Source: Streptomyces sp. NBC_00654 (GTDB lineage: Bacteria; Actinomycetota; Actinomycetes; Streptomycetales; Streptomycetaceae). From it: DNA of 64,000 bases. Shown in pieces: positions 28,001 through 39,624 of this stretch (positions within the stretch are counted from its first letter, which is position 1; each line of letters starts with the position of its first letter). The notes beneath the pieces were generated by a model. It was not told the origin of the DNA and ran no database searches. It worked only from the letters and a program-made list of their open reading frames with translations. The DNA lies in contig NZ_JAPEOB010000002.1 of assembly GCF_026341775.1 (NCBI RefSeq), forward strand, positions 248,001 to 312,000, read 5' to 3'. Made by a program: the position numbers and the translations under genes.

Positions 28001-31000
28001 CTGTTCGCCGAGATCCTCGCCGTGCCGGCGGTCGGTGCGGACGACAACTTCTTCGTGCTCGGCGGCCATTCCCTGCTTGCCGTCCGGCTGGTGAACCGGC
28101 TGCGCGAGGTGCTGGACGACGGGATCGGGATGCGTACGGTCTTCGAGTCGCCGACGCCCGCCGGACTCGCCGGGAGGTTCGGGGACACGGGTGCCGGCCG
28201 CGGCCCGCTGCGGCCCCGGCCACGCGGGGACGTACTGCCGGCGTCGTTCTCCCAGCTGCGTTTCTGGCTGCAGGGCGAACTGGCGGAGGGAGCCGCCTCG
28301 CACACCGTCACGACCGCCCTGCGGCTGTCGGGTCCGCTGGATTCCGGGGCGCTGACGGCGGCGCTCGGGGACGTGGTGACCCGGCACGAGAGCCTGCGCA
28401 CGGTCTTCCCGGTCGCCGACGGGGTGCCCCGTCAAACGGTGCTGAGTACTGTGGAGTTCGGCCTCCCGGTGCGGGAGGTGCCGGAGCGGGACGTCGAGGC
28501 GGCGGTGGTCGCGGCGTCGGAGCACGACTTCGACCTGGCACGGGAGATACCGGTGCGGGCGGAACTCTTCGTCTGCGCCCCCGAGGAGCACGTTCTCGCG
28601 GTCACGGTCCACCACATCGCCTTCGACGGCTGGTCCGCCGCGCCCTTTCTCCACGACCTCTCCGCGGCCTATGCCGCCCGGCTGCGGGGGCGGACCCCCG
28701 CGTTCCCGGAACTGCCCGTGCAATACGCCGACTTCACACTGTGGCAGCGTGAAGGACTCGGGGAACCCGACGACCCCGCAAGCCCCGTCGCCCGGCAGCT
28801 CGCCCACTGGAGCGGCACACTGGCCGGCGCTCCCGAGGAGATCCCGCTGCCCGCCGACCGGCCGCGTCCCGCCGCCGCCACCCACCGCGCCGGCGCGGTG
28901 CCGTTCCGGCTCGCCCCGGAGGACCACGCGAAGGTCACCGCCCTGGCGCGGAAGCACGGCGCGAGCGTGTTCATGGTGCTGCACGCCGCCCTGGCGGGCC
29001 TGCTGCGGCAACTCGGCGCCGGGACGGACATCCTCGTCGGCAGCCCGGTCGCCGGACGCACCGACAGCGCTCTCGACGACCTGGTCGGCTGCTTCGTGAA
29101 CACCGTGGTGGTACGGACCGACGTCTCCGGGGATCCGGACTTCGGCGGCCTGCTCGACCGCGTCCGCACCGGAGTCCTCGCCGCACTGGAGAACCAGGAC
29201 GTGCCCTTCGAGCAGGTCGTGGACGCCGTCGACCCGGTACGGTCGGCGGCCCGGCACCCGCTCTTCCAGGTCATGCTGAGTCTGCAGAACAACGCGGCCG
29301 GCGCCGTGGAACTGCCGGGCCTCCACGTCGGCATGCTCGACCACGGCCGGTACCGGACCGTTCCCTTCGACCTGCTCTTCGATCTCACCGAGTCCGGCGG
29401 GGGCCTGGACGGCACCCTCGTCTACGCCCGCGACCTCTTCGACCACGCCACCGCCGAACGGCTCGCCGGGTGCTTCGCCACTCTCCTCGCCGACGCGGCG
29501 GCGCGCCCCACCCGGCCGGTGCGGCAGCTGGACGTCCTGTCCCCCGCCCAGCGTCACACCCTCCTCGCGGAGTGGAGCGGTCCGGCGGCCGGTTCGCAGC
29601 CGCCGGCCGGTTCGGTGCCGCGGCGGTTCCGGGACCAGGCCGCCAGGACACCCGACGCGGTGGCGGTGCTCCAGGGGGCCCGCCGGATCACGTACGGGGA
29701 GCTCGACGCGCGGGTGGACCGGCTGGCCGGGCATCTGCGGAAGCTCGGCGCCGGCCCCGAGCGGCTGATCGCCGTGGCCATGAACCGTACTCCCGGCCTC
29801 CTGGTCGCACTCCTCGCCGTGCACCGGACCGGTGCCGCGTACCTCCCGGTCGATCCGCACCACCCCAGGGACCGGGTGGCCAGGGTGCTGTCCGAGGCCG
29901 CGCCGCTCCTGGTGCTCTCGGACCGCGCCACCCGCGACACGCTCGGCACCGACGACTGGCTCGCCCTGGACGACCCCCGGCCCTTCGCCGCACCCACCGC
30001 CGGGGCCGGTACCGAAGGCCCCGCCCCGCACGGGGCGATCCCGGCCGACGGCACGGCGTACGTCCTCTACACTTCCGGTTCGACGGGCCGGCCGAAGGGG
30101 GTCGTGGTCAGCCACCGCAATGTGGCCCATCTGCTGACCGCCATGCGGGACCGGCTGCCGCTGGGCCCCACCGACCGTCTGCTCGCCGTGACGACGGTCG
30201 CCTTCGACATCGCCCACCTGGAACTCCTCCTGCCGCTGCTCGACGGCGCCGCCGTCGTCCTCGCCTCTCCCGACGAGGTGCGCGAGCCGCACGCCCTCGG
30301 CCGGCTGATCGGACGGCACGGAGTCACCGCCGTCCAGGCGACGCCCTCCCTGTGGTCCGGCCTCGTGGCCGAGGTCCCCGACGCGGTCCGGGGGCTGCGC
30401 GTCCTCGTCGGCGGCGAGGCGCTGCCGCCCGCCCTGGCCGGCGGCCTCACCGCCCTGGCCGCGGAGGTCACCAACGTGTACGGGCCCACCGAGACGACCA
30501 TCTGGTCCCTCGCGGCCCCGATCGGCCCGCACAACGCGGAACGCCCGCCGCTCGGCTCCCCGCTGGGCGACACCCGGGTCTACGTCATGAACGAGGGACT
30601 CCGGCCGGTGCCCGTGGGCGTACCGGGCGAGCTGTACATCGGGGGTGCGGGCGTGGCCCGGGGCTATCTCGGCCGCCCGGGGCCGACCGCCGAGCGGTTC
30701 GTCGCCGATCCGTACGGTCCGCCCGGCGCCCGCCTGTACCGCACCGGCGACCTGGTCCGGTGGACCTCGGACGGGGAACTCGACTTCCTCGGGCGCACCG
30801 ATGACCAGGTGAAGCTGCGCGGCTTCCGTATCGAACCCCGCGAGATCGAGGCGGTCCTGGACCGGCACCACCAGGTCACCCGCAGCGCCGTCGTGGTGCG
30901 CGAGGACCGGCCGGGCGAGCGTCGGCTCGTCGCCTACGTGGTACCCGCCCGGGACGCCGGTACCGCGGACGGCCTCGTCGCCGGACTCGCCGAGCGGGCG

Positions 31001-32782
31001 CGGCAGGAGCTGCCGCCGTACATGGTCCCCGCCGTCGTCGTGCTGCCCGACGGGCTGCCGCTCACACCCAATGGAAAGCTCGACCGGTCCGCGCTGCCCG
31101 CCCCGCACGGATCCGCCTCCCCCGCCCGGGAGACCCGGGAGCCGAACACCCCCGCCGAGAGGATCCTCCGCGAACTGTTCGCCGCCGTCCTCGGACGGCC
31201 CGGCGTCGGCGTCGAGGACGATTTCTTCGAGCTCGGCGGCGACAGCATCGTGTCGATCCGGCTGGTGTCCCGGGCCCGCTCACGAGGTCTGGCCATCTCC
31301 ACCCGGGACGTCTTCCGGTACCGGACCGTGGCCGGACTGGCCGTCCACGCGAAGGTACGGACGCCCAGGGCGGGCACGGCGACCGGATCCGCCCCGGCGT
31401 CACCGGCCGGCGAGGTGCCGCTCACTCCGATCCTCCACTGGCAGCGCGAACGGGGCGGCCCCGTCGACGGCTTCCACCAGTCCGTGCTCGTACGGACCCC
31501 GGCGGACCTGTCCCTGCCGCGGCTGCGGGCGCTGATCCAGTCGCTGCTCGACCGGCACGACGCGTTGCGGATGCGGCTGACGCGCGCCCCCGCGTGGCGC
31601 CTCGAGGTCCTGCCGCGCGGTGCGGCCGACGCGGCCGGGCGCGTCGTACGGATCGACGCGGCCGGCCTCGCCGCCGGGACGCTTGCGGACCTGGTCCGCA
31701 CCGAGGCGGACGCGGCCCGGCGGCGTCTGGCGCCCGGGGACGGGAACATGCTCCAGGCCGTGTGGTTCGACGCGGGTCCCGGCCGGCCGGGCAGGCTGCT
31801 CCTGATGATCAACCACCTCGTCGTGGACGGCGTTTCGTGGCGGATCCTCCTGGAGGACCTGGGCACGGCGGACGCCCCGCGGACGACGGGGCCGGGCCTC
31901 GCGCCCGTGTCGTTCGCCGACTGGGGGCGCCTGCTGGAGCGCGAATCGCGCGGGCGGGCGTCCGAACTCCCCTTCTGGCTGGGGCTCGTCGAGGGAACGG
32001 ACGATCTCGTCGACGGTGCGGACCTCGTGGCAGACCGTGATGTCGAGGGCTCGAAGCACACCGTCACCCGTGTCCTTCCCGCCGACCGGACGGAGCCGCT
32101 CCTGACCCGCGTGCCCGCCCGGCTCGGCGTCGGCGTGAACGCCGTGCTGCTCGGCGCGCTGAGCACGGCCGCGGGGCACTGGCGTACGGCGCTCGGCCCC
32201 GGCGGCGCTTCCGGCGGCGCGGGGGCCGACGGCGGCGCGCCGTTCCTCGTGGACGTGGAGGGACACGGACGCGAGGAGATCGCCGCCGGCCTCGACCTGT
32301 CGTCGACCGTGGGCTGGTTCACCAGCATGTTCCCGGTACGGCTCCCGGGGCGGCCCGACGATCCGGAAGCCGCCGTACGGGCCGTGGACGGCCGGCTCGG
32401 GAGCATTCCGGACAAGGGGCTCGGCTACGGTCTGCTGCGCCATCTCGATCCGGAGACCGCGCCCGTGCTCGGGGCTCTGCCGCGGGCGCAGATACTGTTC
32501 AACTACCTGGGCCGGTTCGACCGGCACGGCGAGTCGGACTGGGGCCTGGCGCCGGAAGCCGGCGCGGTCGCCGGAGGCGGCGACCCCGGGCTGCCCCTGA
32601 CACACCTCCTGGAAGTGTCCGCGATCGTCCACGACCGCGGCGAGGGGCCGGAACTGCACATCACCTGGGCGTATCCGAAGGCCGTGCTGGAGCGGCCCCG
32701 GGTGGAGGCCCTGGCCGACGCCTGGTCCGAGGCCCTGAACACCCTGACCGCACGCACCGGCGAACCGGGAGAGACGGCGTGA
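25058..32782 (+). CDS. NRPS two modules C-A-T-C-A-T-E (cluster 2)
   Basis: 2574 residues from a GTG at 25058; the frame is open far upstream but crosses the preceding genes. C1 (HHIAFDGW at 128-135), A1 ([12 protein letters not shown] near 614), T1 (LGGHSL near 1000), C2 (HHIAFDGW near 1185), A2 (YTSGSTG near 1670), T2 (LGGDSI near 2058), E ([11 protein letters not shown] near 2250, EGHGRE, NYLGRF). A1 code DAYFWGVTFK resembles branched aliphatic (Val/Ile) codes. A2 code DILQLGVIWK is essentially the glycine code. An epimerase after a glycine module is odd, because glycine is not chiral. The first His of the E-domain HH motif is Asn. C1 and C2 are very alike, suggesting module duplication. 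Confidence 0.94.
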   Translation: MIPLSFSQLRFWFQGEMEPGGESPNTSMALRLTGRLDAVALRRALRDVVTRHESLRTVFPLVDGVPEQRVVEAVTVELPVRQVAEQDVEAAVTDAGGHLFDLEREIPLRAVLLAVGSHGHHVLAITVHHIAFDGWSVAPFLRDLAYAYTARVDGRPPSWEELPFQYVDFTLWQRKELGAPDDPDSLFAEQLAHWTRALADAPAELPLPTARPRPATATHRAGAVPFHLPPDSFRHLSRLALRHGASTFMVLHAALAGLLRRLGAGTDILVGSPVAGRTDVGLDSLVGCFVNTVVIRTDTSGDPDFHDLLQQTRTSVMAALDHQDVPFEQVVEAVNPVRSAARHPLFHVMLSVQNNAGAAVDLPHLDTRLLDCDNHRRVAFDLLLDITETDGALDGTLVYALDLFDHDTAERLVRRFTSFLAQAVAAPERRIGRLELLTPAERRTVLETWNGRDTALPADSVPELLRRRAAASPEDTAVICGASRLTYAELDARAEGLARRLRRLGAGPERLVAVAVNRSADLVVALLAVLRTGAAYLPLDPRNPDERQRTVLEEARPCLLLADASTKERAEGLAGAPLGLPLVLVDGDGPAGPDPDPDAGGWPDITGDRAAYAMYTSGSTGRPKGVLVTHRNIVALAADPCWAADGGHTRVLAHSPHSFDASTYEVWVPLLGGGTVVMVPAGDSSQQALERAVAEGGATSAFLTTALFNLLVAEGSPVLGRLGHVWTGGEQPSAGAVRRMLTDFPGTALTHVYGPTENTTFTTSGRLDPARDADGGKPPIGRPLANTRVYVLDEWLRPVPVGVPGELYVAGAGLARGYLGRPGLTAGRFVADPYGATGTRMYRTGDVVRWTAGGELDFLTRVDDQVKIRGFRIEPREIEAALERHPAVGRAAVLVREDRPGERGLVAYVVPAADIDGETAPDIAEHARRTLPDYMVPLVVVLPGGLPLTPNGKLDRAALPAPGEGCGSRPPRTPAERLVCALFAEILAVPAVGADDNFFVLGGHSLLAVRLVNRLREVLDDGIGMRTVFESPTPAGLAGRFGDTGAGRGPLRPRPRGDVLPASFSQLRFWLQGELAEGAASHTVTTALRLSGPLDSGALTAALGDVVTRHESLRTVFPVADGVPRQTVLSTVEFGLPVREVPERDVEAAVVAASEHDFDLAREIPVRAELFVCAPEEHVLAVTVHHIAFDGWSAAPFLHDLSAAYAARLRGRTPAFPELPVQYADFTLWQREGLGEPDDPASPVARQLAHWSGTLAGAPEEIPLPADRPRPAAATHRAGAVPFRLAPEDHAKVTALARKHGASVFMVLHAALAGLLRQLGAGTDILVGSPVAGRTDSALDDLVGCFVNTVVVRTDVSGDPDFGGLLDRVRTGVLAALENQDVPFEQVVDAVDPVRSAARHPLFQVMLSLQNNAAGAVELPGLHVGMLDHGRYRTVPFDLLFDLTESGGGLDGTLVYARDLFDHATAERLAGCFATLLADAAARPTRPVRQLDVLSPAQRHTLLAEWSGPAAGSQPPAGSVPRRFRDQAARTPDAVAVLQGARRITYGELDARVDRLAGHLRKLGAGPERLIAVAMNRTPGLLVALLAVHRTGAAYLPVDPHHPRDRVARVLSEAAPLLVLSDRATRDTLGTDDWLALDDPRPFAAPTAGAGTEGPAPHGAIPADGTAYVLYTSGSTGRPKGVVVSHRNVAHLLTAMRDRLPLGPTDRLLAVTTVAFDIAHLELLLPLLDGAAVVLASPDEVREPHALGRLIGRHGVTAVQATPSLWSGLVAEVPDAVRGLRVLVGGEALPPALAGGLTALAAEVTNVYGPTETTIWSLAAPIGPHNAERPPLGSPLGDTRVYVMNEGLRPVPVGVPGELYIGGAGVARGYLGRPGPTAERFVADPYGPPGARLYRTGDLVRWTSDGELDFLGRTDDQVKLRGFRIEPREIEAVLDRHHQVTRSAVVVREDRPGERRLVAYVVPARDAGTADGLVAGLAERARQELPPYMVPAVVVLPDGLPLTPNGKLDRSALPAPHGSASPARETREPNTPAERILRELFAAVLGRPGVGVEDDFFELGGDSIVSIRLVSRARSRGLAISTRDVFRYRTVAGLAVHAKVRTPRAGTATGSAPASPAGEVPLTPILHWQRERGGPVDGFHQSVLVRTPADLSLPRLRALIQSLLDRHDALRMRLTRAPAWRLEVLPRGAADAAGRVVRIDAAGLAAGTLADLVRTEADAARRRLAPGDGNMLQAVWFDAGPGRPGRLLLMINHLVVDGVSWRILLEDLGTADAPRTTGPGLAPVSFADWGRLLERESRGRASELPFWLGLVEGTDDLVDGADLVADRDVEGSKHTVTRVLPADRTEPLLTRVPARLGVGVNAVLLGALSTAAGHWRTALGPGGASGGAGADGGAPFLVDVEGHGREEIAAGLDLSSTVGWFTSMFPVRLPGRPDDPEAAVRAVDGRLGSIPDKGLGYGLLRHLDPETAPVLGALPRAQILFNYLGRFDRHGESDWGLAPEAGAVAGGGDPGLPLTHLLEVSAIVHDRGEGPELHITWAYPKAVLERPRVEALADAWSEALNTLTARTGEPGETA

Positions 32783-35700
32783 CCACACCAGATCGCACCC
32801 ACGGGCGGACGTCGAGGCCGGCGCCGCTCCAGCAAGGGCTGTTCTTCCACACGGCGTTCGACACCGACGGCCAGGACATCTACACCACCCAGCTGGCACT
32901 GGACTTCGAAGGTCCGGTCGATCCCGTGCTGCTGCGAGAGGTCTGCCAGGTGCTCCAGGACCGGCACGACAGCCTGCGGTCGGGGTTCCGTACGGACGCG
33001 TCGGGCGCGCCGGTACGGTTCGTACCGCCCCGGGTCCAGCTGGCCTGGCGGACGGCCGACCTCACCGCGACGGCGCCCGAGGACCGGGAGGCCGAGGCGG
33101 CGCGGCTGGTCGAGGAGGAGCGGCGGCGGCGCTTCGACACCGCCCGGCCGCCGCTGGTCCGCTTCCTGCTGATCCGTCTGGACGACGCCCGGTGGCGCTT
33201 CGCGCTGACGAACCATCACATCATTCTGGACGGCTGGTCCACCTCGGTCCTCCTCGACGAGCTGTTCCAGCTGTACGGCGCCGGAGCCGGCGGCACGGCG
33301 CACCGGCTGCCGGCCGCCCCCTCGTACACCTCCTATCTGGACTGGCTCGGCGAGGTGGACCCCCAGTGGTCCCGGGACGCCTGGGCGGAGGCGCTTTCCG
33401 GGATCGAGGGGCCGACGCTGGTGGCACCGCGGGCGCAGGGCACGGTGGTGCCCGAACGGGTGGTGCGCACACTCTCCGCCGCGCGTACCGCCGCGCTGAC
33501 GGACCGGGCGCGGCAGTCGGGGGTCACTCTCGGCACGGTGATGCAGGTGGCCTGGGGGCTGGTGCTGCGGCAGCTGACCGGGCAGGGCGACGTGCTGTTC
33601 GGGATGACGGTGTCGGGGCGGGCCGCCGAGGTCGACGGCGTCGAGACGATGGTCGGGCTGCTCATCAACACCGTTCCGGCCCGGGTGCGGATCGATCCGC
33701 GGGACACACTGCTCGAACTCCTCGAACGGGTCCAGGACGAGCAGCTCGACCTGTTCGAGCACCACCACGTCGGGCTGACGGAGATCCAGCAGCAGGCGGG
33801 CTTCGGGTCCCTGTTCGACACCACGACCGTCTTCGACAACTATCCGATGGGCTCGGGCGAGCGCCGTCTCGGCGAGGCGCTTCTCGTCGGCGTCACGGGG
33901 TTCGACGCCACCCACTATCCGCTCTCCCTGATCTGTACGCCGGCCGAGGAGCTGGGCATACGGATCGACTTCCGGCCCGATCTGCTCGGACGCGGGACGG
34001 TCGAGGGGATCGCCGAGCGGCTCGAACGGATCCTGGAGGCGATCGCCGGGGATCCGCACCGCTCGGCCGGCGGCCTGCCCGGCCTTTCGGCCGACGAGCG
34101 CCGGCGGGTGCTGGAGGAATGGAACGCCACCGCCCGTCCGGTGGCACCGGCCACGCTGCCCGCCCTGATCGAGGCGCGAGCCGCGCGGATCCCGCGCGGG
34201 ACCGCCCTCTCGTACCAGGGACGGGCCCTCGGCTACGACGAGCTCAACCGCCGGGCGAATCGTCTGGCGCGCGTACTGCTCGCCGAAGGCGCGGGACCGG
34301 AGACCCGGGTGGCCCTGGCGCTGCCGAGGGCCCCGGACATGGTCGTCGCCCTGCTCGCCGTGCTCAAGGCCGGGGCCGCCTATGTGCCGGTCGACGTGCG
34401 CTACCCGGCCGACCGGGTGGCGCGGATGCTCGGCGACGCGCGGCCCCTGCTCGCGGTCGTCACCGGGGCGACCAGGGGTGTGCTGCCGGAGGGGACGACC
34501 GCGCTCGTCCTGGACGACCCCTCCGTGGCACGGCGCGTCGAGCAGCAGGAGGAGGCGGACGTCGTGGACGCGGAGCGGCCGGGACCGCTCCTCCCCCGGC
34601 ACCCCGCCTACGTCATCTACACCTCGGGCACCACCGGCGTCCCCAAGGGGGTGGTCGTCGAGCACGCGAACGCCGTCAACTTCGTGGCGACCGTCGAGGA
34701 CCATTTCGGCACCGACGGCATGGCGCGGGTCCTGGCGTCCACCTCGCTGAGCTTCGACGTGTCGGTCTTCGAGATCGTCACGACCCTGGCGCTCGGCGGC
34801 CGTCTGGAGCTGGTCGACGACCTGTTCGCGCTGCTCGAACGGGACGGCTGGGAGGGGAGCCTGGTCAGCGGCGTTCCCTCGGCCATGGCGAGCATGCTGG
34901 CCGGCGACGCCTTCGAGGTGTCGGCACGGCACGTGGTGCTCGGCGGGGAGGCGGTGCCGCACGCCCTGCTGCGCGAGCTGCGGGAGCGGGTGCCCGGCTG
35001 CGCGGTCACCAACATCTACGGCCCCACCGAGGCGACCACCTACTCGACGTGGTGGCGCAGCGGCGACCAGGACGCCGACGGCGATCCGCCGATCGGCCGG
35101 CCTGTGCCCAACTCCCGGATGTACGTGCTGGATCCCTGGCTCCAGCCGGTCGCGGTGGGGCAGCCGGGAGAGCTGTACATCGCCGGCGCGGGTGTCACCC
35201 GCGGCTATCTGAACCGGCCGGCGCTGTCCTCGGAGCGCTTCGTGGCCTGTCCGTTCGGCACGCCCGGCGGCCGGATGTACCGCACGGGCGACCGGGTGCG
35301 GTGGCGGGCCGACGGGCAGCTGGAGTATCTGGGCCGGCTCGACGGCCAGGTGAAGATCCGCGGCTTCCGGATCGAACTCGGCGACGTGGAGGCCGCCCTG
35401 CTGCGGCACGAGAGTGTGACGCAGGCCGTCGCGGTCGTACGGGAGGACCGGGCGGGTGACCGCAGGCTGGTCGCGTACGCCCTGGCGGCCGAGCCCGGGA
35501 CGCCGCTCGACGGCGCGGAGCTGCGGCGTTTCACCCGTGACACGCTGCCGGACCACATGGTGCCGTCGGCGGTGGTGCAGCTGGAGCGGTTCCCGCTGAT
35601 GCCGAACGGCAAGCTGGACCGGTCGGCGCTGCCGGCCCCCGCCTACGGCGCCACCGTCCACCGGGGGCCGGCCCACGCGCGCGAAGAGCCGCTGTGCGCG

Positions 35701-36636
35701 CTGTTCGCCGAGGTGCTCGGGGTGGAGCGGGTCGGACCCGACGACGGCTTCTTCGATCTGGGCGGGCACTCCCTGCTGGCGACCCGGCTGGTGAGCCGGG
35801 TGCGTGCGGTCCTGGGCACCGGGCTGTCCGTCCGTGTCCTGTTCGAGGCGCCGACCCCGGCCGCCCTCGCACGCCGGCTCGACGGCGAGAAAGAGGGCTC
35901 CGGCCTGGACGTTCTGTTGCCGCTGCGGACCGGCGGGCGCCAAAGGCCCTTGTTCGCGGTGCACGCGGCGAGCGGCCTGGCCTGGCCGTACGCCCGGCTG
36001 CTGCCGCACCTGGATCCCGACGTGCCGCTGTACGGGCTGCAGGCGCCGAGTCTCGCCGACCCGGAGGGCGGTGCGCGCAAGCCGGAGGAACTGGTGCGGG
36101 AGTACGCGCGGCGGATCCGGGAGGCGCAGCCGGAGGGGCCGTACCGGCTGCTCGGCTGGTCGGTCGGCGGCACCCTCGCCCACGGGGTGGCCGCGGAACT
36201 GGTGGAAACGGGGCACACCGTGGAGTTCGTGGCCCTGCTCGACTCGTACCCGGTGCCCGGGAAGGGGCTGCCCGACTGGCAGGAGACGCACCGGCACGTG
36301 GCCCGGTCGGCCGGGTTCGCCGCGGACGGGACGCCGTCGGAGCAGATCGCGCTGCTCGGGGAGCGAGCGGTGGAAGGCGCGCGGCTCGCGGTGCGCTCGG
36401 CGGTGGACGCGCTGCGGACCGCTCCGGCGCGGACGCGCGGTGTGGACGTGCTCCACTTCCGGGCCGCGTCGGACGGCGCGGACGTTGCCCCGGACGCCTG
36501 GCGGGCGTACTGCGGCGGGCGGCTCTCGGCCTTCGATGTCGCGTGCGGCCACTACGAGATGCTGGATCCCGCCCCGCTCGCCTCGATCGGCGCGGTGCTG
36601 TCGGACAGGGTCGCGGAAGGAACGGCGGGGCGATGA
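32779..36636 (+). CDS. NRPS termination module C-A-T-TE (cluster 2)
   Basis: 1285 residues from the GTG at 32779, overlapping the previous stop (GTGA). The condensation domain (PLQQGLFFH start, HHIILDGWS) looks like those that follow epimerase domains. Adenylation: [25 protein letters not shown]; code by eye DVFSVGITYK. Its first five residues equal codes I recall for piperazate modules, but the rest differs. Carrier LGGHSL near 994. Thioesterase with GWSVGG near 1126, LLDSYP and final GHYEM. It adds the fourth residue and releases the product. With the upstream proteins it predicts N-Me-Phe, Val/Ile-like, Gly-like, X. Confidence 0.93.
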   Translation: MTTPDRTHGRTSRPAPLQQGLFFHTAFDTDGQDIYTTQLALDFEGPVDPVLLREVCQVLQDRHDSLRSGFRTDASGAPVRFVPPRVQLAWRTADLTATAPEDREAEAARLVEEERRRRFDTARPPLVRFLLIRLDDARWRFALTNHHIILDGWSTSVLLDELFQLYGAGAGGTAHRLPAAPSYTSYLDWLGEVDPQWSRDAWAEALSGIEGPTLVAPRAQGTVVPERVVRTLSAARTAALTDRARQSGVTLGTVMQVAWGLVLRQLTGQGDVLFGMTVSGRAAEVDGVETMVGLLINTVPARVRIDPRDTLLELLERVQDEQLDLFEHHHVGLTEIQQQAGFGSLFDTTTVFDNYPMGSGERRLGEALLVGVTGFDATHYPLSLICTPAEELGIRIDFRPDLLGRGTVEGIAERLERILEAIAGDPHRSAGGLPGLSADERRRVLEEWNATARPVAPATLPALIEARAARIPRGTALSYQGRALGYDELNRRANRLARVLLAEGAGPETRVALALPRAPDMVVALLAVLKAGAAYVPVDVRYPADRVARMLGDARPLLAVVTGATRGVLPEGTTALVLDDPSVARRVEQQEEADVVDAERPGPLLPRHPAYVIYTSGTTGVPKGVVVEHANAVNFVATVEDHFGTDGMARVLASTSLSFDVSVFEIVTTLALGGRLELVDDLFALLERDGWEGSLVSGVPSAMASMLAGDAFEVSARHVVLGGEAVPHALLRELRERVPGCAVTNIYGPTEATTYSTWWRSGDQDADGDPPIGRPVPNSRMYVLDPWLQPVAVGQPGELYIAGAGVTRGYLNRPALSSERFVACPFGTPGGRMYRTGDRVRWRADGQLEYLGRLDGQVKIRGFRIELGDVEAALLRHESVTQAVAVVREDRAGDRRLVAYALAAEPGTPLDGAELRRFTRDTLPDHMVPSAVVQLERFPLMPNGKLDRSALPAPAYGATVHRGPAHAREEPLCALFAEVLGVERVGPDDGFFDLGGHSLLATRLVSRVRAVLGTGLSVRVLFEAPTPAALARRLDGEKEGSGLDVLLPLRTGGRQRPLFAVHAASGLAWPYARLLPHLDPDVPLYGLQAPSLADPEGGARKPEELVREYARRIREAQPEGPYRLLGWSVGGTLAHGVAAELVETGHTVEFVALLDSYPVPGKGLPDWQETHRHVARSAGFAADGTPSEQIALLGERAVEGARLAVRSAVDALRTAPARTRGVDVLHFRAASDGADVAPDAWRAYCGGRLSAFDVACGHYEMLDPAPLASIGAVLSDRVAEGTAGR

Positions 36637-36730
36637 GCGGGCGCGACGGAACGGAACCCGGTGGCGGGCGGCGCACCGGGCCCCGTCGGGCCACGACGAA
36701 GCGGGCCCCTGCGCGGGCGAGGGCCGCTCG

Positions 36731-38059
36731 TCAGAAGTCCCAGCCGTCTTCGGTGGCGGTGCCCTCGACCGGTTCGGGTACGGCGGAGGGCCCGCCGACC
36801 ATGCCCGCGGTCAGGGTGGTGCCGTCACCGGGGTCGATCAGGATGAACGAGCCGGTGCGGCGCGAGTCGGCGTAGAGGTCGACGGGCAGCGGCTCCGCGG
36901 TACGGATCCTGACGCGGCCGATGTCGTTGGCGACGAGCCGGCCGGGGCAGGGGTGCGGGGACAGGTCATCGAGGGTGAGCCGGGAGGGGATGCTCTCGAC
37001 GATGGCCTTGACCGTGCGGGTGCCGTGCTTGAGCAGCACCCGGTGCCCGACGGTCAGTGCCTGGTCGGCCACATGGCAGACGGTCGCCTCGATGTCCTGG
37101 GTGGTCGCCGGGGCGTCCGTCGTCGGCACGATCAGGTCACCACGCGAGACGTCGATGTCGTCCTCCAGCAGGACGGTCACCGACTGCCCGGTCCAGGCGG
37201 TGTCGACCCGCCTGCCGAGCAGGTCGATACCGGAGATCCTCGTCGTACGACCGGACGGCAGGATCGTGACCGGCTCGCCGACCCGAAGGGAACCGGCCGC
37301 GATCCGGCCGGCGTAGCCGCGGTAGTCGGCGTGTTCGGCGGTCCGGGGCCGGATGACGTACTGCACCGGCAGCCGGGCCCGCCGGTGGGCCGGGTCGTGG
37401 CTGACCGGGACCGTCTCCACGTACTCCAGCACCGTCGGGCCGCTGTACCAGTCCATGACCGCCGACGGCTCCACCACGTTGTCCCCGGCCAACGCCGAGA
37501 CCGGGATCGCGGTGACCTCGGGGATGCCCAGCTCGGCCGCGTACGCCGTGAACTCCTTCACGATCGCGGCGAACACCGGCTCGCGGTAGCCGACCAGGTC
37601 CATCTTGTTGACCGCCAGGACGACGTGCGGGACGCGCAGCAGCGCGGCGATGGCGGCGTGACGGCGGGTCTGCTCGACGACACCGTTGCGGGCGTCGACC
37701 AGGATCACGGTCAGCTGGGCGGTGGAGGCACCGGTGACCATGTTGCGGGTGTACTGCACATGCCCGGGTGTGTCGGCCAGGATGAACCGCCGCTTCGGGG
37801 TGGCGAAGTAGCGGTAGGCGACATCTATCGTGATGCCCTGTTCTCGTTCGGCGCGCAGACCGTCGGTGAGCAGGGCGAGGTCGGGCGTGTCCTGGCCACG
37901 GCCGGCCGACGCCCGCTCCACGGCCTCCAGCTGGTCGGCCAGCACCGACTTGGAGTCGTGCAGCAGCCGGCCCACCAGCGTGGACTTGCCGTCGTCGACG
38001 GAGCCGGCTGTGGCGAACCGCAGAAGGGTGGTGGTCGGGAGTTCCGTGGTCCTGGTCAT
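36731..38059 (-). CDS. cysN: sulfate adenylyltransferase large subunit (GTPase)
   Basis: 442 residues with an EF-Tu-like GTPase domain: P-loop GSVDDGKSTLVGRL, DTPGHVQYTRNM, NKMDLVG; then two beta-barrel domains. CysN hydrolyses GTP to drive adenosine phosphosulfate formation by CysD. The ATG follows the cysD stop by two bases. It converges on the NRPS 3' end with about 95 bases between stops. It is 442 residues long and carries no fused APS kinase; that is encoded separately by cysC here. Confidence 0.95.
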   Translation of the reverse strand: MTRTTELPTTTLLRFATAGSVDDGKSTLVGRLLHDSKSVLADQLEAVERASAGRGQDTPDLALLTDGLRAEREQGITIDVAYRYFATPKRRFILADTPGHVQYTRNMVTGASTAQLTVILVDARNGVVEQTRRHAAIAALLRVPHVVLAVNKMDLVGYREPVFAAIVKEFTAYAAELGIPEVTAIPVSALAGDNVVEPSAVMDWYSGPTVLEYVETVPVSHDPAHRRARLPVQYVIRPRTAEHADYRGYAGRIAAGSLRVGEPVTILPSGRTTRISGIDLLGRRVDTAWTGQSVTVLLEDDIDVSRGDLIVPTTDAPATTQDIEATVCHVADQALTVGHRVLLKHGTRTVKAIVESIPSRLTLDDLSPHPCPGRLVANDIGRVRIRTAEPLPVDLYADSRRTGSFILIDPGDGTTLTAGMVGGPSAVPEPVEGTATEDGWDF

Positions 38060-38061
38060 GC

Positions 38062-38997
38062 TCAGAAGTACCCCTCGCGCTTGCGGTCCTCCATGGAGGC
38101 CTCGGAGAGCTTGTCGTCGGCGCGTGTCGCGCCCCGTTCGGTCAGCCGGGACGCGGTGATCTCCACGATGACCTGGTCCAGGGTCACCGCGTCGGACTCG
38201 ACGGCGCCGGTGCAGGACATGTCACCGACGGTGCGATAGCGGACGCGCCGCTTCTCGACTCTCTCGCCGTCCCTCGGGTCACCCCACGGCCCCACGGGCA
38301 GCCACATCCCGGAGCGCCGGAAGACCTCGCGCTCATGGGCGAAGTAGATCTCCGGCAGCTCGATGCCCTCGCGGGCGATGTACTGCCACACATCCAGCTC
38401 CGTCCAGTCGGACAGCGGGAAGACCCGTACGTGTTCACCGGGGGCGTGCCGGCCGTTGTAGAGCTGCCACAGCTCGGGACGCTGGCGGCGCGGGTCCCAC
38501 TGCGAGAACTGGTCCCGGAGGCTGAACACCCTTTCCTTGGCCCGGGCCTTCTCCTCGTCACGACGGCCGCCGCCGAGGACCGCGTCGAACCGCTCCGACC
38601 GGATCCTCTCCGTCAGCGGCAGCGTCTGCAGCGGATTACGGGTCCCGTCGGGGCGCTCCTTGAGCGCACCGCGGTCGATGTAGTCCTGTACGGAGGCCAC
38701 ATGGAGACGCAGCCCATGGGCCGCCACCACACGGTCCCGGTGCTCCAGGACCTCCGGGAAGTTGTGTCCGGTGTCCACGTGCAGCAGCGCGAACGGCACC
38801 GGGGCGGGCGCGAACGCCTTCAGCGCGAGGTGCAGCATGACGATGGAGTCCTTGCCGCCGGAGAAGAGAATCACCGGCCGCTCGAACTCACCCGCCACCT
38901 CGCGCAGGATGTGCACCGCCTCCGACTCCAGCACGTCCGCGTGGCTCAGCGTGCACGGGTTGCCGGTTCTCCCGGCCTGTGTCGTCGCCGTCGTCAT
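38062..38997 (-). CDS. cysD: sulfate adenylyltransferase small subunit
   Basis: 311 residues of the PP-loop ATP pyrophosphatase family: ILFSGGKDSIVMLHL near residue 45, GGGRRDEEKARAKER, and PLSDWTELDVWQYI. CysD makes adenosine 5'-phosphosulfate from ATP and sulfate with CysN. The ATG overlaps the cysC stop (ATGA), giving cysC-cysD-cysN in one transcript. A longer frame to 39543 overlaps cysC and is not used. Confidence 0.95.
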   Translation of the reverse strand: MTTATTQAGRTGNPCTLSHADVLESEAVHILREVAGEFERPVILFSGGKDSIVMLHLALKAFAPAPVPFALLHVDTGHNFPEVLEHRDRVVAAHGLRLHVASVQDYIDRGALKERPDGTRNPLQTLPLTERIRSERFDAVLGGGRRDEEKARAKERVFSLRDQFSQWDPRRQRPELWQLYNGRHAPGEHVRVFPLSDWTELDVWQYIAREGIELPEIYFAHEREVFRRSGMWLPVGPWGDPRDGERVEKRRVRYRTVGDMSCTGAVESDAVTLDQVIVEITASRLTERGATRADDKLSEASMEDRKREGYF

Positions 38998-39563
38998 GCC
39001 AGCCCTCTCTCCCGCAGCAGCGCGACGAGCGCCTGCGCCGACTCCGCCCTGCTCTGCTCGTGCGCCGGGATCCGCAGATCCGGTGCGGCCGGCGGCTCGT
39101 ACGGATCGTCCACCCCGGTCAGTCCGGCCATCTCGCCGCGCGCCTGCCTGGCGTACAGACCCTTCACATCGCGCGTGGCGCACACCTCGACCGGCGTCGC
39201 CACATGCACCTCGACATACGCGGTACCGGCGGCCCCGTGCCGTGCGCGCACCGCCTCGCGGGCGTCCGCGTACGGGGCGATGACCGGGACCAGCACCGTC
39301 ACACCGTGGGAGGCGAGCAGCTCCGCGACATAGCCGATGCGGTACACGTTCACCTCCCGGTCCTTGCGGGAGAAGCCGAGGCCGGCCGTCAGGTGCGCGC
39401 GCAGCTCGTCGCCGTCCAGGATGTGCACCCGGCGCCCGGCGGACCGCAGTTCGGCGGCCGCGGTCGACGCGATCGTGGTCTTGCCCGCGCTGGGCAGGCC
39501 GGTCAGCCACACCGTCGCGCCGACCGCGCCGCCGTTCGTGCATTCGTCGGTCATGTGCTCCAT
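38994..39563 (-). CDS. cysC: adenylylsulfate kinase
   Basis: 189 residues. P-loop WLTGLPSAGKTTIA, then HILDGDELRAHL, GFSRKDREVNVYRIGYVA and KGLYARQARGEMAGLTGVDDPYE, all typical of APS kinase. It phosphorylates APS to PAPS, the donor for sulfotransferases and PAPS reductases. A second ATG three codons in (MTDECTN) is possible; GGAG lies close to it. No sulfotransferase is seen in the window. Confidence 0.95.
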   Translation of the reverse strand: MEHMTDECTNGGAVGATVWLTGLPSAGKTTIASTAAAELRSAGRRVHILDGDELRAHLTAGLGFSRKDREVNVYRIGYVAELLASHGVTVLVPVIAPYADAREAVRARHGAAGTAYVEVHVATPVEVCATRDVKGLYARQARGEMAGLTGVDDPYEPPAAPDLRIPAHEQSRAESAQALVALLRERGLA

Positions 39564-39624
39564 CCGGGGTACGGTTCGTCGAAGAGAGCGTTCCCGTGCG
39601 GGCGGGCAGCGGCCGGCCGGGACC

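Noticed and set aside
24950..31108. 2052-residue open frame on the minus strand opposite the cluster 2 NRPS
   Set aside because: It mirrors a clear NRPS on the plus strand; high GC keeps the antisense frame open. Its translation has no domains and is rich in Arg, Gly and Val.
36633..36875. Small plus-strand [15 protein letters not shown] overlapping the NRPS stop
   Set aside because: The ATGA overlap is tempting, but it runs opposite the conserved 3' end of cysN and its sequence is low-complexity Arg/Ala/Pro.
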